DNA of 64,000 nt from JAPLDB01 sp038206355. GTDB taxonomy: Bacteria > Bacteroidota > Bacteroidia > AKYH767-A > 2013-40CM-41-45. Location: positions 17,146 through 81,145 of the forward strand of contig JBBRAY010000013.1 of the NCBI GenBank assembly GCA_038206355.1, written 5' to 3'. The notes beneath the pieces were generated by a model. That model did not search any database. It was not told the DNA's origin and saw only the letters and a list, made by a program, of their open reading frames with translations. The position numbers and the translations under genes were made by a program. This document shows positions 1 to 8,794 of this stretch, one piece after another (position 1 is the first letter of the stretch; every line of letters begins with the position of its first letter).

Positions 1-473
1 TCCGCCTCCCGGAATTGCATCAGAATAAAATTGACGATGCCTGGGACGAAACGGAGATCCTCGGATTTTCACTCACCTCCCCTTTTGAAATGATCAGTGA
101 CAATAACTTCAATGAATCGTATATTAAAAATATAAATTCAAATAAGGGAGAAGTCTTTCTTGATTCCGCCGAAGAAATGAAAATTCAAAAAGGAAAAACT
201 GCTTCTATATATGGCTACCTCGTAACGAGAAAAAGAACAAGCACCAAACGCGGAGAAGAAATGAGTTTCGGGACCTTCCTCGACAGAAATGGAAAATGGA
301 TTGACACCACTCATTTTCCTGACGTGCTGAAGCAATTTCCTTTCAGAGGTAAAGGCGTATATGTGATCACAGGAAAAGTGGTTGAAGAATTCGGATTTTA
401 CAGTCTGGATGTTACCCGAATGGAACGCCTGAATTTCATTGAGAAATATTCAGCTACAACAGTTGAAGCCTGA
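1..473 (+). CDS. dnaE: DNA polymerase III subunit alpha, C-terminal fragment
   Basis: Only the last ~157 codons are present; the frame is open from the window edge, so the gene begins upstream. The fragment begins with a linker containing LPELHQNKIDDAWDE and the motif ILGFSLTSPFEMI, as expected at the start of the OB-fold region of bacterial replicative polymerase alpha subunits. An OB-fold-like segment follows (ASIYGYLVTRKRTSTKRGEEMSF), then VYVITGKVVEEFGFYSLDV near the C-terminus. The family catalyses chromosomal DNA synthesis; the catalytic PHP and palm domains lie outside the window. The gene converges with the large minus-strand gene at 514, and no terminator is obvious in the 40-bp gap. 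Confidence 0.8.
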   Translation, partial: RLPELHQNKIDDAWDETEILGFSLTSPFEMISDNNFNESYIKNINSNKGEVFLDSAEEMKIQKGKTASIYGYLVTRKRTSTKRGEEMSFGTFLDRNGKWIDTTHFPDVLKQFPFRGKGVYVITGKVVEEFGFYSLDVTRMERLNFIEKYSATTVEA

Positions 474-513
474 TTTCTCAAAAGAAAATAATAAGAAGTA
501 AATTATCAAGGAA

Positions 514-3500
514 TCAATGGATCAAAGTAACCCGTCCTACGTAATCGTGCACCTTGTTGTAAAAATCAGTGACCTTGATCTTATAAACATACACATCGCT
601 TTGAGCAGGATTACTTCCTGACTTACCATCCCATGGCAAATCATAACTGTTCGTTGTAAATATTGCAGCACCCCAACGGTCAAAAATCCTCATTTCATAT
701 TCTTTGATGGAAGTACCATACCCCTTGAAGAAATCATTTACGCCATTGCCATCCGGTGTGAATGAATTCGGAACGTAAAAAGTATAACCGTATTCAATGC
801 GCACTGTTCCGCGGATGGTATCTACACATCCATGATAAGTAGCAACATACAGTACAATCTCAAATGTACCGGTATCCTTATACTCATGATCCGGCCTGAA
901 TATCTCAGACGATGTGCTGTCCCCGAAAGTCCAGGCATATACATCACCGTGCGTAGTGAAATTATCGAAACGTATCAACGGTTCCCATATTGTGGTCACT
1001 GCAGGTTGCGGAGTGAAATTCGCAACAGGTGTTGGATATACGGTGATTAAGTCAGTGTAGGTAATGTCATCCATACAACCATTCTGAGTTGTAGCATGTA
1101 ATGAAACAGAATAAGTGCCTGCATGTTCGAAAATGTGCGTCGGTGCTTCATCACCTGATTCTGAAACATCAGAGAAAGACCATGCGTAATTATTTCCGTC
1201 ACCGGTACTGAGATTCATTATTGGGACTTCCAGTGGCTCACAACCCTTTATTACAAGAGGTGTAAAATCTGCAACAGGACTTATATAAACCAGCGCCTCA
1301 TTGGTAAACGGAACTGCATCACAATTATTATAAGTTGCATTGAGTGTAACAGGATATGTTCCGGCAGCCGCATAACTCACGCCAACCGGATTCTGGTCCG
1401 TGCTTGTTGAACCATCACCAAAACTCCACGAGTAAGTTGCACCGGGAATTAAATTACCATCTGCATTGAACTGAAATGAATTTCCATCGAAGCATTGTGC
1501 TCCGGATGCAAAAGTCACAACAGGAATAGGGTTTACAGTAACATCAACTGCATCGGAGGTAGTACAACCGGTGGCATTAACTGCAGTCAAAGTATAGGTT
1601 GTCATCTGCGTAACAATTGATCCGTTATTGGTCTCCACTGTTGTACTGCTAGCTGCAGGGTCAACGAGGTCATTCACCGGCAACCATGAATAGGTAACGC
1701 CTGCTTCCGGATTGAAACCAACCTGAACAGCAGTTCCTGAACAAACGATGGCATTTGTACCTGCTATGGCGGCAGGGTATGCGGAAACAAGAATCGGATT
1801 TAATGCAACAGGCGATACACATCCGTTTTGTGAAACCGTTAATGTAACGTTTGGATTCCCCGCTGTATTCCATACCAAGGTATAAGGACCCTGACCGGAG
1901 CCGGACTGAACAGTTGCTCCGCTAAAATTCCACGTGTAATTTGCATTGACCAAAGCATTACCGGTAAACACTACTGTTACCGGATCACCGGCACAAACAG
2001 CAGGTTGCATATTGAATGCCGAAGTTGGCATTGCATTTACAAGAACAGCAAATGACGTAGTATCACTGCATCCATTCTCTGCCACTGTAAGATTAATAAT
2101 TTGATTTCCTGCATTGTTCCATTCAAGGATGTATGGGCCTTCATTACTTCCTGATACAACAGTAGCATTACCAAAATTCCAGGTATAGTTCGCAGAACCG
2201 GAAGCAGTACCTGTAAATGTTATTGTATTCTGAACCCCTGTACACAACACTGGTGTACCTGTAAAAGCCGCTACAGGATGGACATTGACAATGATGGCAT
2301 TATTTGTTACCGGAGAAGTGCATCCGTTTTCCGAAACAGTAAGTGAAACATTTGGATTACCTGCAGATGACCAGACCACAGAATAAGGTCCGGCGCCTGT
2401 ACCTGACAATACCGTACCGCCACCGAAGGACCAGTTATAATTTGCAGTACCTGAACCTGTACCATTGTAAGTAATATTTACAGGAACACCATCACAAACA
2501 GAAGCCGGAAGATTGAATGGTGACGTCGGAATCGGATTTACAACAACTGAGAACGTTGCTGTATCAGCACAACCATTATCAGCGATAATCAAGCTGATAT
2601 TGTAATTTCCTGCACCGGGATAACCAAGTGTATAAGGGCCACTACCGCTACCGGAAATTACATTTGCAGATCCGAAATTCCAGTTCCATACAGCAGAACC
2701 TGCAGCGCTGCCGGTAAAGTTGACGGTGTTCTGCGCACCATCACAAAGTGTTGGCGAAGCCGTGAATGAAGCTACAGGACCGGCTGTAATAGTAATTGCA
2801 TTATTTGTTACGGGTGACGTGCAACCGTTTTCAGTTACAGTTAAACTTACCTGTGGATTTCCGGGAGAGTTCCAGTTAATCACATAAGGTCCCTGACCTG
2901 ATCCTGAAACAACAATACCTCCTGCAAAATTCCATGTGTATGTTGCAGTTGAAGATGCACTTCCATTGTATGAAATGTTTACATCATTCCCTGCACAAAC
3001 ACTGGCAGGCAATGAAAACGGAGAATTCGGAATCGGATTTACGGCAACTGCAAATGAAGTATTATCAGTACATCCATTGTCATTAATCGATAGCGTGATG
3101 TTGTCATTGATAGCAGACGGCCAGCTTAAAGTATATGGTCCTGCACCTGAACCGGAAACGACAGTAGCGCTTCCAAAGTTCCAGTTATAAACAGCTGTTC
3201 CACTTGCCGTACCGTTGAAGGTAATAATATTTTGAGCTCCGGCACAAAGCGACGGCGTACCTGTAATTGATGCCACAGGAATTGCATTTACAGTTACAGG
3301 AATATTTGTTGGTGGAGAAACGCATCCATTTTCAGTAACGGTTAAGTTCACTGTAGTAGCACCTGCTGTCGGCCATGCGATTGAATACGGGCCTTGTCCT
3401 GCACCCGAGACAACTGTACCTGTTCCGAAATTCCAGTTGTAAGTTGCGCCAGCTCCTGCTGAACCTGTATAATTAACGTTGAGCGTATTACCTGCGCAAA

Positions 3501-5502
3501 CAGAAGCAGGAACATTGAATACAGATGTTGGTGTCGGATTGACAAGAATATAATTAGAAATAGTATCAGCACATCCATTTTGAGTAACGATCAGTCCGAT
3601 TGAATCATTCCCTGAAGCAGCCCAGGAAACATTTACCGGTCCTTGCCCTGATCCGGATATTACACTTCCATTTTGAAAGTACCAGTTATACGAAGCGCCT
3701 GCAATGGAAGTCCCGTTGAAAGAAATTCCTGTTGTATCCCCCTCACATATTCCGGGCGTTGAAGCAAATGAAGCGATCGGATTTGCATTGATTACAACAG
3801 GTGTATTAACCGGTGTAGAAGTACATCCATTATCTGTAACTGTCAAAGCTACATTGTAATTACCTGCTGTATTCCAAACCACATTGATCGGCCCGGCCCC
3901 TGATCCGGAAACCACAGTTCCTGCTCCGAAGTTCCAGTTATAAACTGCAGCTCCACTTGCATTACCGGCATAAGTGAATGTAACGGCGTCACCGGCACAA
4001 GCTGTAGCCGAAGTGACCACATTGACAAGTACGCATGAGATAACGTCAATCTGCATTACCAGTGTATCCGTACATCCATTCGGATTCATTGAGACAAGTG
4101 TTACATAATAAGTGCCCGGATTATTAAATGTGTGAACGGGATTTCTTGTGGTTGTAGTGGTGCCATCATCAAAATCCCAGTTGCTGAATAACCCGGAACT
4201 GGTATTGGAAAATGTGACAGCAGTACCGGGAGTTATTGGTGATGGAGGATTAAAGGTTGCAGCGACAGTTGGAGAAGGTTGTACATTAAATACAACAGGA
4301 GTACTCGTTGACTGGGCAGGAACACCGTTATCTGTTCCGATCAGGTAAATAGTATTGTAACCGATATTAGTTGCATCTGCAATAATTTCAACCTGAATGT
4401 GAGCTGTGTTTCCTGTTGTTTGCTGAAGTATTGTAACACCGTTGACGCCATTGGTATTTACTGCTGCAGTTGTAATTTGTCCTACTTCAGGAGAGAGATA
4501 ATCAGCATCAATTAATATTGTATCACCCACACATATTCGCAACGTATCGCACACAACGGTAGAGCGAATGATTGGTGGTATATTGGAATTACTGAAACAG
4601 CAGTTGAAAAAGTAGGATTGATTGTCGAGCGCGTCTATACCATCATTATTTCCGTATGGTCCGTCCCATGCAGCACCTGCCTGATCGTATAAGCCAACCT
4701 GAATATAGTCTGTTCCATTTCCCTGGTTGATTCCTACAGTTGCAGGAGTTCCGCCAAAACCGTTTGTTCCGCTGGAAGCATCTCCTGTTGTCCATTGCAT
4801 ATCTTTATAACAAAAAGAGACATTATCTCCCGGAGGAATGATCGGATCGTTACCGTCAGTAATAATTAATTGAAAGGTGTTAAGCTTGTCATCGTGAATT
4901 CCGTAATAGCCGACATTCTCCCATTGAAAAATTGCATACGTAGCAGTCACTTTGTAATAAACCAATCCACTCATTGCACCCCTGGTATCTACGTCAGCCC
5001 AGAAAGGAGCAATCATTACATATTGGTTACTAGGGAATGAAAGCGCTGTAAATGTTGCATAGGTAGCGCCGATAGAAACGTTGCCGTTATTATTCAGGTA
5101 AACCGAATTTACGGTTTGACCATAAAAACAAAAGTTGAATGGAAACGCAATTGCATTGGTAGACCAGTCATCATTCCTGTAATCTGGAGCCACTCCCGGA
5201 CCTCCACTTCCACCTTGATAATTAAATTGACCAATCTGCCATGATCCATCGCGTGGAATCCAACAATCACAGAGCGCCGATTGCTGCTGAGGTACAGGAG
5301 GTGTGATCCTGGTATTTTGTGGCTGCGCCTGAGAATTGGAATATTTTTCCTGACCGGTGAGCAGGCCTTGCGCTTTCAGGTCATTGACCCGTTGTGCTCC
5401 GACGGCTCTGATATCCAACTGTGCGGTGGACGTAAATGCGCTAAAAATAAATAAACATGCAAAACTGTATGCGAGATTTTTTGTAGATAATTTCATCATC
5501 AA
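514..5502 (-). CDS. Giant secreted PKD-repeat protein with NIDO-like domain and T9SS type B (CHU_C) C-terminus
   Basis: 1662 residues. In order: signal peptide (about 1-27, ending FTSTAQ); a NIDO-like domain (about 75-300) with FPFNFCFYGQTVNSVYLNNNG and two terminal Cys; a divergent Ig-like segment; one classical PKD domain (NWDFDDGTTTTTRNPVHTF, near 440-485); nine tandem domains of about 83 residues carrying WNFG...VSGSGxGP and xNGC (about 491-1241); one Ig-like domain; three more classical PKD domains (WSFGDGS, WSFSDVS, WTFGDST); and a gliding-motility-associated C-terminal domain (YVPNSFTPDGNGVNDFF ... YVYKIKVTD). Such proteins are exported by the type 9 secretion system and act at or outside the cell surface, often as adhesins; the ligand cannot be inferred. 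The MMMK start is followed directly by a normal signal peptide. Confidence 0.88.
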   Translation of the reverse strand: MMMKLSTKNLAYSFACLFIFSAFTSTAQLDIRAVGAQRVNDLKAQGLLTGQEKYSNSQAQPQNTRITPPVPQQQSALCDCWIPRDGSWQIGQFNYQGGSGGPGVAPDYRNDDWSTNAIAFPFNFCFYGQTVNSVYLNNNGNVSIGATYATFTALSFPSNQYVMIAPFWADVDTRGAMSGLVYYKVTATYAIFQWENVGYYGIHDDKLNTFQLIITDGNDPIIPPGDNVSFCYKDMQWTTGDASSGTNGFGGTPATVGINQGNGTDYIQVGLYDQAGAAWDGPYGNNDGIDALDNQSYFFNCCFSNSNIPPIIRSTVVCDTLRICVGDTILIDADYLSPEVGQITTAAVNTNGVNGVTILQQTTGNTAHIQVEIIADATNIGYNTIYLIGTDNGVPAQSTSTPVVFNVQPSPTVAATFNPPSPITPGTAVTFSNTSSGLFSNWDFDDGTTTTTRNPVHTFNNPGTYYVTLVSMNPNGCTDTLVMQIDVISCVLVNVVTSATACAGDAVTFTYAGNASGAAVYNWNFGAGTVVSGSGAGPINVVWNTAGNYNVALTVTDNGCTSTPVNTPVVINANPIASFASTPGICEGDTTGISFNGTSIAGASYNWYFQNGSVISGSGQGPVNVSWAASGNDSIGLIVTQNGCADTISNYILVNPTPTSVFNVPASVCAGNTLNVNYTGSAGAGATYNWNFGTGTVVSGAGQGPYSIAWPTAGATTVNLTVTENGCVSPPTNIPVTVNAIPVASITGTPSLCAGAQNIITFNGTASGTAVYNWNFGSATVVSGSGAGPYTLSWPSAINDNITLSINDNGCTDNTSFAVAVNPIPNSPFSLPASVCAGNDVNISYNGSASSTATYTWNFAGGIVVSGSGQGPYVINWNSPGNPQVSLTVTENGCTSPVTNNAITITAGPVASFTASPTLCDGAQNTVNFTGSAAGSAVWNWNFGSANVISGSGSGPYTLGYPGAGNYNISLIIADNGCADTATFSVVVNPIPTSPFNLPASVCDGVPVNITYNGTGSGTANYNWSFGGGTVLSGTGAGPYSVVWSSAGNPNVSLTVSENGCTSPVTNNAIIVNVHPVAAFTGTPVLCTGVQNTITFTGTASGSANYTWNFGNATVVSGSNEGPYILEWNNAGNQIINLTVAENGCSDTTSFAVLVNAMPTSAFNMQPAVCAGDPVTVVFTGNALVNANYTWNFSGATVQSGSGQGPYTLVWNTAGNPNVTLTVSQNGCVSPVALNPILVSAYPAAIAGTNAIVCSGTAVQVGFNPEAGVTYSWLPVNDLVDPAASSTTVETNNGSIVTQMTTYTLTAVNATGCTTSDAVDVTVNPIPVVTFASGAQCFDGNSFQFNADGNLIPGATYSWSFGDGSTSTDQNPVGVSYAAAGTYPVTLNATYNNCDAVPFTNEALVYISPVADFTPLVIKGCEPLEVPIMNLSTGDGNNYAWSFSDVSESGDEAPTHIFEHAGTYSVSLHATTQNGCMDDITYTDLITVYPTPVANFTPQPAVTTIWEPLIRFDNFTTHGDVYAWTFGDSTSSEIFRPDHEYKDTGTFEIVLYVATYHGCVDTIRGTVRIEYGYTFYVPNSFTPDGNGVNDFFKGYGTSIKEYEMRIFDRWGAAIFTTNSYDLPWDGKSGSNPAQSDVYVYKIKVTDFYNKVHDYVGRVTLIH

Positions 5503-5667
5503 AACATAGTTTTATAACCGGTAAACTATTCAATTTCTGACGGACAGAAAAAAATTAATGTGCCCTTTCAGCACCAAAGATAGAAAAATAAACAATCCTT
5601 GAACTTATAGCTATTCTTTTTTCTGAACGGTAAGAAAAGGTGGGTAAACAGCTGAAATTATACTGCC

Positions 5668-6783
5668 TCAGGCATGTTGTATCACGCTGCTCATGCTCTC
5701 TGTAAACCGGTCAAAAAGGTACGATGCATCATGCGGTCCGGGTGCAGCCTCAGGATGGTATTGCACACTAAATGCAACCTTATCCCTGACCCTGATCCCT
5801 TCAATAGAATTGTCATTTAAATTGATGTGGGTAACTTCGACCAAGTCTGATTTCTTCACGTCGTCAGCACTAACAGCAAAGCCATGATTCTGTGATGTGA
5901 TCTCACATTTACCGCTCAATAAATTTTTTACAGGGTGATTGATTCCCCTGTGTCCGTGGTGCATTTTATATGTTGAAATTCCACATGCCTCTGCCAGCAA
6001 TTGATTCCCGAGACAAATTCCAAAAAGCGGGATATTATAATTTAGAAATTCTTTAATTACGTTTACCGCGTCATTCATTGTGGCAGGATCTCCGGGGCCA
6101 TTGCTCAACAACACACCATCCGGATTCCATTTTTTGACTTGTGAAAATGTTGCATTCGAAGGAAAGACCTGCACATAACAATCTCTGGAAGCCAGGTTTC
6201 TTATGATGTTTTTCTTCACTCCGTAATCCATGAGTGCTACTTTGAATTTTGAATCTGGGTTTCCATAAAAGTACGGTTGCTTTGTACTTACCTTGGACGA
6301 CAACTCTAATCCCTCCATGGGCGGACATTTCGCCAATTCAGCCTTCAACTCATCAATGTCGGTAATCGAAGATGAAATGATTGCATTCATTGCGCCTTTG
6401 CTCCGTATATGTCTGACAATAGCGCGCGTATCTAGGTCAGAAATTGCAACCAGTTTTTGTTGAATGAAATATTCTTCGATTGATTGCAATGCAGAATGAC
6501 GTGAGTACTGTACATTGAATGACCGACAGATAAATCCTGCAATTTTGATATTATCACTTTCCACTTCTTCAGCGTGTATTCCGTAATTTCCGATATGTAC
6601 GTGGGTGGCAACTAACAACTGTCCATAATAAGATGGATCAGTAAAAATTTCCTGGTAGCCGGTCATCCCTGTATTAAAACAAAGTTCTCCACTCGTGCTG
6701 CCAATGAATCCCGCTGCTTTTCCCCGAAAAATTGTACCATCTTCCAGTAATAATATTGCCGGTTTTCCTGAGTTATATTTCAT
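5668..6783 (-). CDS. carA: Carbamoyl-phosphate synthase small (glutaminase) subunit
   Basis: 371 residues, the usual length. The N-terminal half has the CPSase small-chain domain (LEDGTIFRG, GMTGYQEIFTDPSYYGQ). The C-terminal class I glutamine amidotransferase domain has the nucleophile Cys257 in FGICLGNQ and the His343/Glu345 pair in YHPEAAPGPHD. It hydrolyses glutamine and passes ammonia to CarB for arginine and pyrimidine synthesis. Its partner carB lies about 37 kb away on the same strand (44023-46860) instead of adjacent. The leader contains TATCTTCG at 6793-6800 (minus strand) followed upstream by a word-repeat tract; carB has the same TATCTTCG upstream of its start. Confidence 0.96.
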   Translation of the reverse strand: MKYNSGKPAILLLEDGTIFRGKAAGFIGSTSGELCFNTGMTGYQEIFTDPSYYGQLLVATHVHIGNYGIHAEEVESDNIKIAGFICRSFNVQYSRHSALQSIEEYFIQQKLVAISDLDTRAIVRHIRSKGAMNAIISSSITDIDELKAELAKCPPMEGLELSSKVSTKQPYFYGNPDSKFKVALMDYGVKKNIIRNLASRDCYVQVFPSNATFSQVKKWNPDGVLLSNGPGDPATMNDAVNVIKEFLNYNIPLFGICLGNQLLAEACGISTYKMHHGHRGINHPVKNLLSGKCEITSQNHGFAVSADDVKKSDLVEVTHINLNDNSIEGIRVRDKVAFSVQYHPEAAPGPHDASYLFDRFTESMSSVIQHA

Positions 6784-6803
6784 TTCGGAGGGCGAAGATA
6801 AGG

Positions 6804-6860
6804 ATTAGTTGATTGGTTGAATAATTGAAAAGTTGAATAGTTGATTGGTTGGTTGATTAG
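6804..6860. repeat. TTGATTGG-type word tract upstream of carA
   Basis: Degenerate repeats of TTGATTGG/TTGATTAG/TTGAATAG run nearly without interruption between the carA start and the divergent LuxR-type gene. In carA sense the tract reads as G-poor CAACCAATCAACTAATC-like sequence. Related tracts occur at 24168-24308 and 50111-50241. No protein-coding role is apparent. Confidence 0.6.
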
Positions 6861-6900
6861 CAAATATAATAACTGAAACAGTTTATTCTCAAATTTTAAT

Positions 6901-6908
6901 TAGGTTTG
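6901..6908 (+). promoter_or_regulatory. Possible -7 element of the LuxR-type gene
   Basis: TAGGTTTG matches the Bacteroidota -7 consensus TAnnTTTG and lies 36 bp before the ATG at 6945. I see no matching -33 TTG at the expected 19-21 bp spacing, so this is a weak call from half of the signal. Confidence 0.3.
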
Positions 6909-6944
6909 CTAATAGCATTTATTCACTGACATGCTTAACTTTCA

Positions 6945-7421
6945 ATGACTTTATCAAAGTTTATTTCCGGTAAAAAGGGCATCCTGATTTATGGTGTGAC
7001 AATGGCTGCAATACTTTTTCTGTTGAAATGGCTTGAAATGCGGCTCATCATTATTGATCATGCATTTGAAATTTACGCTGTTTCCATTGCTGTACTATTT
7101 ACTTCGCTGGGCATCTGGATTGCAATAAAACTGGCAAGGCCAAAAATAAAAACCATATTCGTTGAAAGAATAGTTCCGGTTAAAAATGATGGTCCTTTTG
7201 TATTAAATGTAGAAGAATTATCCAGACTGGGAATTAGCAAAAGGGAACTTGAGGTATTGCAACTGATGTCGGAAGGATTCAGTAATAATGAAATTGCTGA
7301 TAAATTATTTTTGTCAGTAAATACGATCAAGACACATTCTTCACGGCTTTTTGAAAAACTCGAAGTAAGCAGGAGAACCCAGGCCATTGAAAAAGCAAGG
7401 CGACTTTTAATTATTCCGTGA
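6945..7421 (+). CDS. Membrane-anchored LuxR-type HTH transcriptional regulator
   Basis: 158 residues. Two hydrophobic segments occupy about residues 11-32 and 38-60 (ILIYGVTMAAILFLLKWL; YAVSIAVLFTSLGIWIAI). A basic linker leads to a C-terminal GerE/LuxR helix-turn-helix (about 92-155): SKRELEVLQLMSEGFSNNEI ... ADKLFLSVNTIKTHSSRLFE. There is no receiver or ligand-binding domain, so the protein looks like a DNA-binding domain tethered to the inner membrane. It is followed at 120 bp by a DUF4199 membrane protein on the same strand; the pair may form one unit, with the regulator acting on or responding to the membrane protein (inference). Targets are unknown. Confidence 0.8.
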   Translation: MTLSKFISGKKGILIYGVTMAAILFLLKWLEMRLIIIDHAFEIYAVSIAVLFTSLGIWIAIKLARPKIKTIFVERIVPVKNDGPFVLNVEELSRLGISKRELEVLQLMSEGFSNNEIADKLFLSVNTIKTHSSRLFEKLEVSRRTQAIEKARRLLIIP

Positions 7422-7541
7422 CTTCACTCTTTCGGGTGAAAAAATTGCAACAAGAGATAAAATCATCCTTTTGTATGAAGGAAAAAAAGATTGGAGGATG
7501 TTTATTTGCAGTCAATACCAAATAACTAATAAACTACACTT

Positions 7542-8072
7542 ATGAAAAAGAACATCATCGTTTTTGGATTGATCGCCGGAATTATTGTTTCGGTATTTAT
7601 GATTTTAGGAATGGCCCACCTCATTGATACCGATGATTTTGAACATTCAATGGTGCTGGGCTACACCTCAATGCTGATTGCATTTGCCTTTGTTTTTGTC
7701 GGCATCAAAAATCAACGTGACAAGCACAACATGGGAGTGATCACTTTCGGACAGGGCTTTAAAACCGGATTCTGGATTACACTGATAGCATCCACCATGT
7801 ACGTGGTAACTTGGATGATTGATTTTCATTTCTTCATTCCTGATTTCATGGATAAATATTCGGCGCACATGGTTGACCAGGCAAAAACTGCGGGGAAAAC
7901 TGCCGGTGAAATTGATCAACTTGTCAGCGATATGGACAGCTATAAAGAGATGTATAAGAATCCATTTTTGGTAGTATTACTGACCTACATGGAGATTCTT
8001 CCTGTGGGTATTCTTATTACTCTGATCAGCGCTTTTATTTTAAAACGCAAAAAGAATCCCGGCGAATTATAA
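7542..8072 (+). CDS. DUF4199 family integral membrane protein
   Basis: 176 residues with about four membrane segments: residues 5-25, 38-54, 76-95 and 147-166. The arrangement, with a soluble loop (about 105-140) between the third and fourth helices and the TFGQGFKTGFWITLIAS segment, matches DUF4199, a family of unknown function common in Bacteroidota. It ends in a basic tail (LKRKKNPGEL). It lies downstream of the membrane-anchored LuxR-type gene and ends just before a bidirectional terminator that it shares with the ribosomal operon. Confidence 0.75.
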   Translation: MKKNIIVFGLIAGIIVSVFMILGMAHLIDTDDFEHSMVLGYTSMLIAFAFVFVGIKNQRDKHNMGVITFGQGFKTGFWITLIASTMYVVTWMIDFHFFIPDFMDKYSAHMVDQAKTAGKTAGEIDQLVSDMDSYKEMYKNPFLVVLLTYMEILPVGILITLISAFILKRKKNPGEL

Positions 8073-8104
8073 TCTACCACTTAATATTAAAGCATCCACA
8101 AAGT

Positions 8105-8139
8105 AAAAGCCCTGTAAGAAAAATTCTCACAGGGCTTTT
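8105..8139. terminator. Bidirectional terminator between DUF4199 gene and rplQ
   Basis: AAAAGCCCTGT (8105-8115) pairs perfectly with ACAGGGCTTTT (8129-8139): an 11-bp stem with A/T runs on both flanks, in the gap between convergent genes. It would end the DUF4199 transcript on the plus strand and the ribosomal supercluster on the minus strand. Confidence 0.85.
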
Positions 8140-8161
8140 GATTTGATATTTCAAAGAGAGA

Positions 8162-8713
8162 TTACTCTTCGCTTTTATCGCTCTTCTTTTTAGCAGCAGC
8201 TTTTTTCTTTGGTGCCGCTGCTTTTGTTTCTTCAACAGCTCCATCAGTTGCTTCCGGTGCATCTGCACTTGCCGCATCGGTAGCTGCTTTCTTCTTACGA
8301 GGCGCACGACGTGTGGTCTTCGCTTTCTTCGCTTCTTTTCCACCAATCATGATTTCATTGAAGTCAACGAGTTCCATCATACACATTTCCGCACGGTCAC
8401 CAAGACGCTGTCCGGTTTTGATGATTCTCGTATATCCTCCCGGACGATCAGCAATTTTAGGTGCTACGTCGCGGAACAATTCTGCTACAGCTTCTTTATC
8501 GCGCAGATAACTGAATACAACTCTGCGGGAATGCGTTGTATCATCTTTGCTTTTTGTAAGCAGAGGCTCCACATACACACGCAACGCTTTTGCTTTGGAT
8601 ACTGTAGTATTGATTCTCTTATGACGAATGAGGGAAACAGCCATATTGCCCATCATCGCCTCGCGATGTGGCTTCTGCCTTCCTAGTTTATTAAATTTTT
8701 TACCGTGACGCAT
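8162..8713 (-). CDS. rplQ: 50S ribosomal protein L17 with long Lys/Ala-rich tail
   Basis: 183 residues. The N-terminal ~117 residues are standard L17 (MRHGKKFNKLGRQKPHREAM; LFRDVAPKIADRPGGYTRI). The rest is an extension with TTRRAPRKKKAAT and KAAAPKKKAAAKKKSD, histone H1-like in composition; such extended L17 forms are common in Bacteroidota. L17 binds 23S rRNA near the exit tunnel. It is the last gene of the supercluster, 81 bp after rpoA and just before the terminator. Confidence 0.95.
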   Translation of the reverse strand: MRHGKKFNKLGRQKPHREAMMGNMAVSLIRHKRINTTVSKAKALRVYVEPLLTKSKDDTTHSRRVVFSYLRDKEAVAELFRDVAPKIADRPGGYTRIIKTGQRLGDRAEMCMMELVDFNEIMIGGKEAKKAKTTRRAPRKKKAATDAASADAPEATDGAVEETKAAAPKKKAAAKKKSDKSEE

Positions 8714-8721
8714 TGTAATAA

Positions 8722-8758
8722 AGATTATAGATGTGAGATAATAGATTTGAGATCAGTT
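8722..8758. repeat. GAGATTTGAG-type word tract upstream of rplQ
   Basis: The plus strand reads ATAGATGTGAGATAATAG followed by ATTTGAGATCAG. It begins 9 bp from the rplQ start codon, so the rplQ leader is G-poor CTCAAATC/CTCACATC-like RNA. It belongs to the tract family described in the findings. Confidence 0.6.
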
Positions 8759-8794
8759 CAATCTGATATCCCGAATTATTTTTTTGATTCTGGC

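Noticed and set aside
1800..4030. Regularly spaced DNA repeats resembling a CRISPR array or satellite
   Set aside because: They are codon-level echoes of the tandem protein domains in one continuous reading frame; unit length (~250/500 bp) and divergence do not fit CRISPR.
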